In this document: piece after piece, positions 6,104 through 7,502 of the stretch
Layout: each line of letters begins with the position of its first letter
How positions within the stretch are numbered: position 1 is the first letter of the stretch
Source of the DNA: Bacteroidota bacterium
GTDB lineage: Bacteria; Bacteroidota; Ignavibacteria; UBA10030; UBA8401
Reading direction: 5' to 3'
DNA length: 7,502 nt
Assembly: GCA_025355705.1 (NCBI GenBank)
Contig: JANXZD010000298.1
Span: 1-7,502, forward strand
Translations under genes and position numbers: made by a program
Notes under the pieces: generated by a model
Seen by the model: only the letters and a program-made list of their open reading frames with translations
The model's database searches: none
Told to the model about the DNA's origin: nothing

Positions 6104-7081
6104 ATGGAAAATCTAGTCAAGCTTGCCGTTGTTGGATGTGGAAGATGGGGGATTAATCATGTTCGTACTGCATTTTCGCTCCTTGGCGAAGATCTTCGTT
6201 GTGTCTTTGATGCAAACCCATCTGCTCAGGACCGGGTAAAACAAATATCCCCTTCGATTCCGTTTACAACTGATAAACAGCAAATACTGAATGATGCATC
6301 TATTAATGCAGTTATTATTGCTACTCCGGCAGAGACACATTTCACACTGGCGAAACAGTTCTTAGAACATGGCAAGCATGTGTTGGTGGAAAAACCGATT
6401 ACTCTTTACAGCAGTGAAGCAAAAGAACTGATGGCAATTGCTCAAAAGAATGATCGATGGTTGATGGTAGGGCATGTTCTATTGTACCATCCTGCTATAC
6501 TGAAATTAAAAGAGTTATATGTCTCAGGAAAGATCGGTACTCTGCAATATATCTATAGTAACCGGCTGAATCTTGGCGCAATTCGAAGTGAAGAGAATAT
6601 TCTGTGGAGTTTTGCACCGCATGATATTTCTATCATTCAATTCTTGATCGGATCAAATCCGACTGAAATCGCCACGCATGGCGCGACGTTCGTACAAAAT
6701 GGTATTGAAGATACGACCATTACCTATTTGAAATATCCGAACAATGTGCACGCTCATATTTTTGTTAGCTGGCTTCATCCGTTCAAAGAACAGCGTCTTG
6801 TTGTTATCGGCGATAAAGGGATGTTTGTCTTTGAAGACAATCTTGCAAAAGATAAATTGAAATTTTATCCCAAAGGATTTCAAAGATCGGAAAAAGGTTT
6901 CGAAAAATTTGACGGAGAATTTGAGTCGATTCCATTTGAAAATGCTCAGCCGTTGGCGGAAGAACATAAACATTTTTATGACTGCATACGTCTCAACAAG
7001 CAGCCATTAACCGATGGACAACACGCTCTAGATGTATTAAATATTCTTGAACAAGCAACGAAAGAGTTACACCATGCCTAA
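6104..7081 (+). CDS. wbpB: WbpB/WlbA-like UDP-N-acetyl-glucuronate 3-dehydrogenase (Gfo/Idh/MocA family)
   Basis: This NAD-dependent enzyme oxidises C3 of UDP-GlcNAcA to the 3-keto sugar, which a PLP aminotransferase (WbpE) then aminates. The 325 residues match the family. The N-terminal Rossmann fold has GCGRWG (11-16), ATPAETH (73-79) and the Gfo/Idh/MocA EKP motif (E96-K97-P98). The C-terminal substrate domain has GHVLLYHP (123-130), SFAPHDIS (169-176) with the likely catalytic H173, and HIFVSWLHPFKEQRLVV (218-234), a block I recall as characteristic of WbpB/WlbA. It starts at the ATG 18 nt after wbpA; an in-frame ATG at 6089 is closed by TAG at 6101, which fixes this start. The spacer carries two tandem GGGTATG copies (6085-6098) and no convincing Shine-Dalgarno. 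Its end overlaps the next gene by 8 nt, so co-transcription and translational coupling are likely. Confidence 0.9.
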   Translation: MENLVKLAVVGCGRWGINHVRTAFSLLGEDLRCVFDANPSAQDRVKQISPSIPFTTDKQQILNDASINAVIIATPAETHFTLAKQFLEHGKHVLVEKPITLYSSEAKELMAIAQKNDRWLMVGHVLLYHPAILKLKELYVSGKIGTLQYIYSNRLNLGAIRSEENILWSFAPHDISIIQFLIGSNPTEIATHGATFVQNGIEDTTITYLKYPNNVHAHIFVSWLHPFKEQRLVVIGDKGMFVFEDNLAKDKLKFYPKGFQRSEKGFEKFDGEFESIPFENAQPLAEEHKHFYDCIRLNKQPLTDGQHALDVLNILEQATKELHHA

Positions 7082-7502
7082 TTTGTCTCAATCAGATCAA
7101 CAAGAAAAAAACTATTACGTCAATCAACATGCTGTTGTTGATGACAATGTCGAAATCGGTGAAGGTTCAAAAGTGTGGCATTTTTCTCATGTGCAATCCG
7201 GTTCGAAACTTGGGAAAAAATGCATTCTCGGACAGAATGTGAACATTGCCAACAACGTCACGATCGGGAATTTTGTGAAGATACAGAACAATGTATCTGT
7301 CTATGAAGGTGTGACGCTGGAAGACTACGTTTTTTGCGGTCCATCGATGGTATTCACAAATGTGATCAATCCACGGAGCGCAGTAAATAGAAAAGATCAG
7401 TACGCAAAAACGCATGTAGGAAGAGGTGCGACCATTGGAGCGAACGCAACTATTATTTGCGGGAATGATATTGGAGAATATGCATTGATAGGAGCAGGAG
7501 CG
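7074..7502 (+). CDS. wbpD: WbpD-like UDP-2-acetamido-3-amino-2,3-dideoxy-D-glucuronate N-acetyltransferase, partial (3' end off window)
   Basis: This acetyl-CoA-dependent left-handed beta-helix enzyme acetylates the C3 amino group to give UDP-GlcNAc(3NAc)A. The ATG at 7074 lies inside the end of wbpB (ATGCCTAA, 8-nt overlap) and the frame stays open for 143 codons to the window edge; intact relatives are about 190 residues. After a short polar leader (1-15), hexapeptide repeats begin (VVDDNVEIGEGSKVWHFSHV, 21-40). They continue through LGKKCILGQNVNIANNVTIG (46-65), then KIQNNVSVYEGV (69-80) and FCGPSMVFTNVINPRS (87-102), a block typical of WbpD/WlbB-like acetyltransferases, and IGANATIICGNDIG (121-134). 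The last coils and the C-terminus are missing. A generic hexapeptide transferase is the alternative, but the wbpA-wbpB context makes WbpD most likely. A weak AAAGAG lies about 10 nt upstream. Confidence 0.9.
   Translation, partial: MPNLSQSDQQEKNYYVNQHAVVDDNVEIGEGSKVWHFSHVQSGSKLGKKCILGQNVNIANNVTIGNFVKIQNNVSVYEGVTLEDYVFCGPSMVFTNVINPRSAVNRKDQYAKTHVGRGATIGANATIICGNDIGEYALIGAGA

Noticed and set aside
1..7502. CRISPR array, insertion sequence or riboswitch
   Set aside because: No regularly spaced direct repeats, transposase text or recognisable conserved riboswitch core were seen on either strand.

Overview
The window looks like a chromosomal segment of a moderately AT-rich bacterium. The organism is probably from the Bacteroidota/Ignavibacteriota (FCB) side of the tree. 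I base this on three things: the wording of UvrA around its first ABC signature and Walker B (NLATSIGSSLVGSIYVLDEP), the near-absence of Shine-Dalgarno sequences before every start, and a tRNA gene without an encoded CCA end. This is an inference from motifs; no species can be named.

Layout: (1) Positions 1-815, minus strand: the N-terminal 271 codons of rlmN, whose 3' end lies off the left edge. (2) Positions 816-1063: a divergent intergenic region with a plausible promoter for each gene. An 8-bp inverted repeat followed by a T-run precedes rlmN, and a perfect 11-bp-arm dyad precedes uvrA. (3) Positions 1064-3967, plus strand: complete uvrA, the damage-recognition ATPase of nucleotide excision repair. 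(4) Positions 4094-4167: a tRNA with anticodon CAU, most like the lysidine-modified tRNA-Ile2, with a good sigma-70-like promoter upstream. (5) Positions 4333-4703: a small two-gene module overlapping by 4 nt. Its first gene is an intact 54-residue protein. Its second reads as a nucleotidyltransferase-like gene from which the catalytic middle has been removed in frame. (6) Positions 4784-7502: the start of a surface-polysaccharide sugar operon, with wbpA-, wbpB- and wbpD-like genes in order. The last is cut by the right edge.

How the genes work together: WbpA, WbpB and WbpD homologues are the UDP-GlcNAc 6-dehydrogenase, the 3-dehydrogenase and the 3-N-acetyltransferase of the pathway to UDP-2,3-diacetamido-2,3-dideoxy-glucuronic acid, the precursor of ManNAc3NAcA-type residues in O-antigens and other surface glycans. 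The PLP aminotransferase (WbpE-like) that acts between WbpB and WbpD is not in the window and would be expected just downstream. rlmN, uvrA and the tRNA are housekeeping genes with no visible functional link to the sugar genes.

I did not find a large undescribed system. The least ordinary parts are the eroded two-gene nucleotidyltransferase module beside the tRNA and the symmetric elements in the rlmN/uvrA divergent region.
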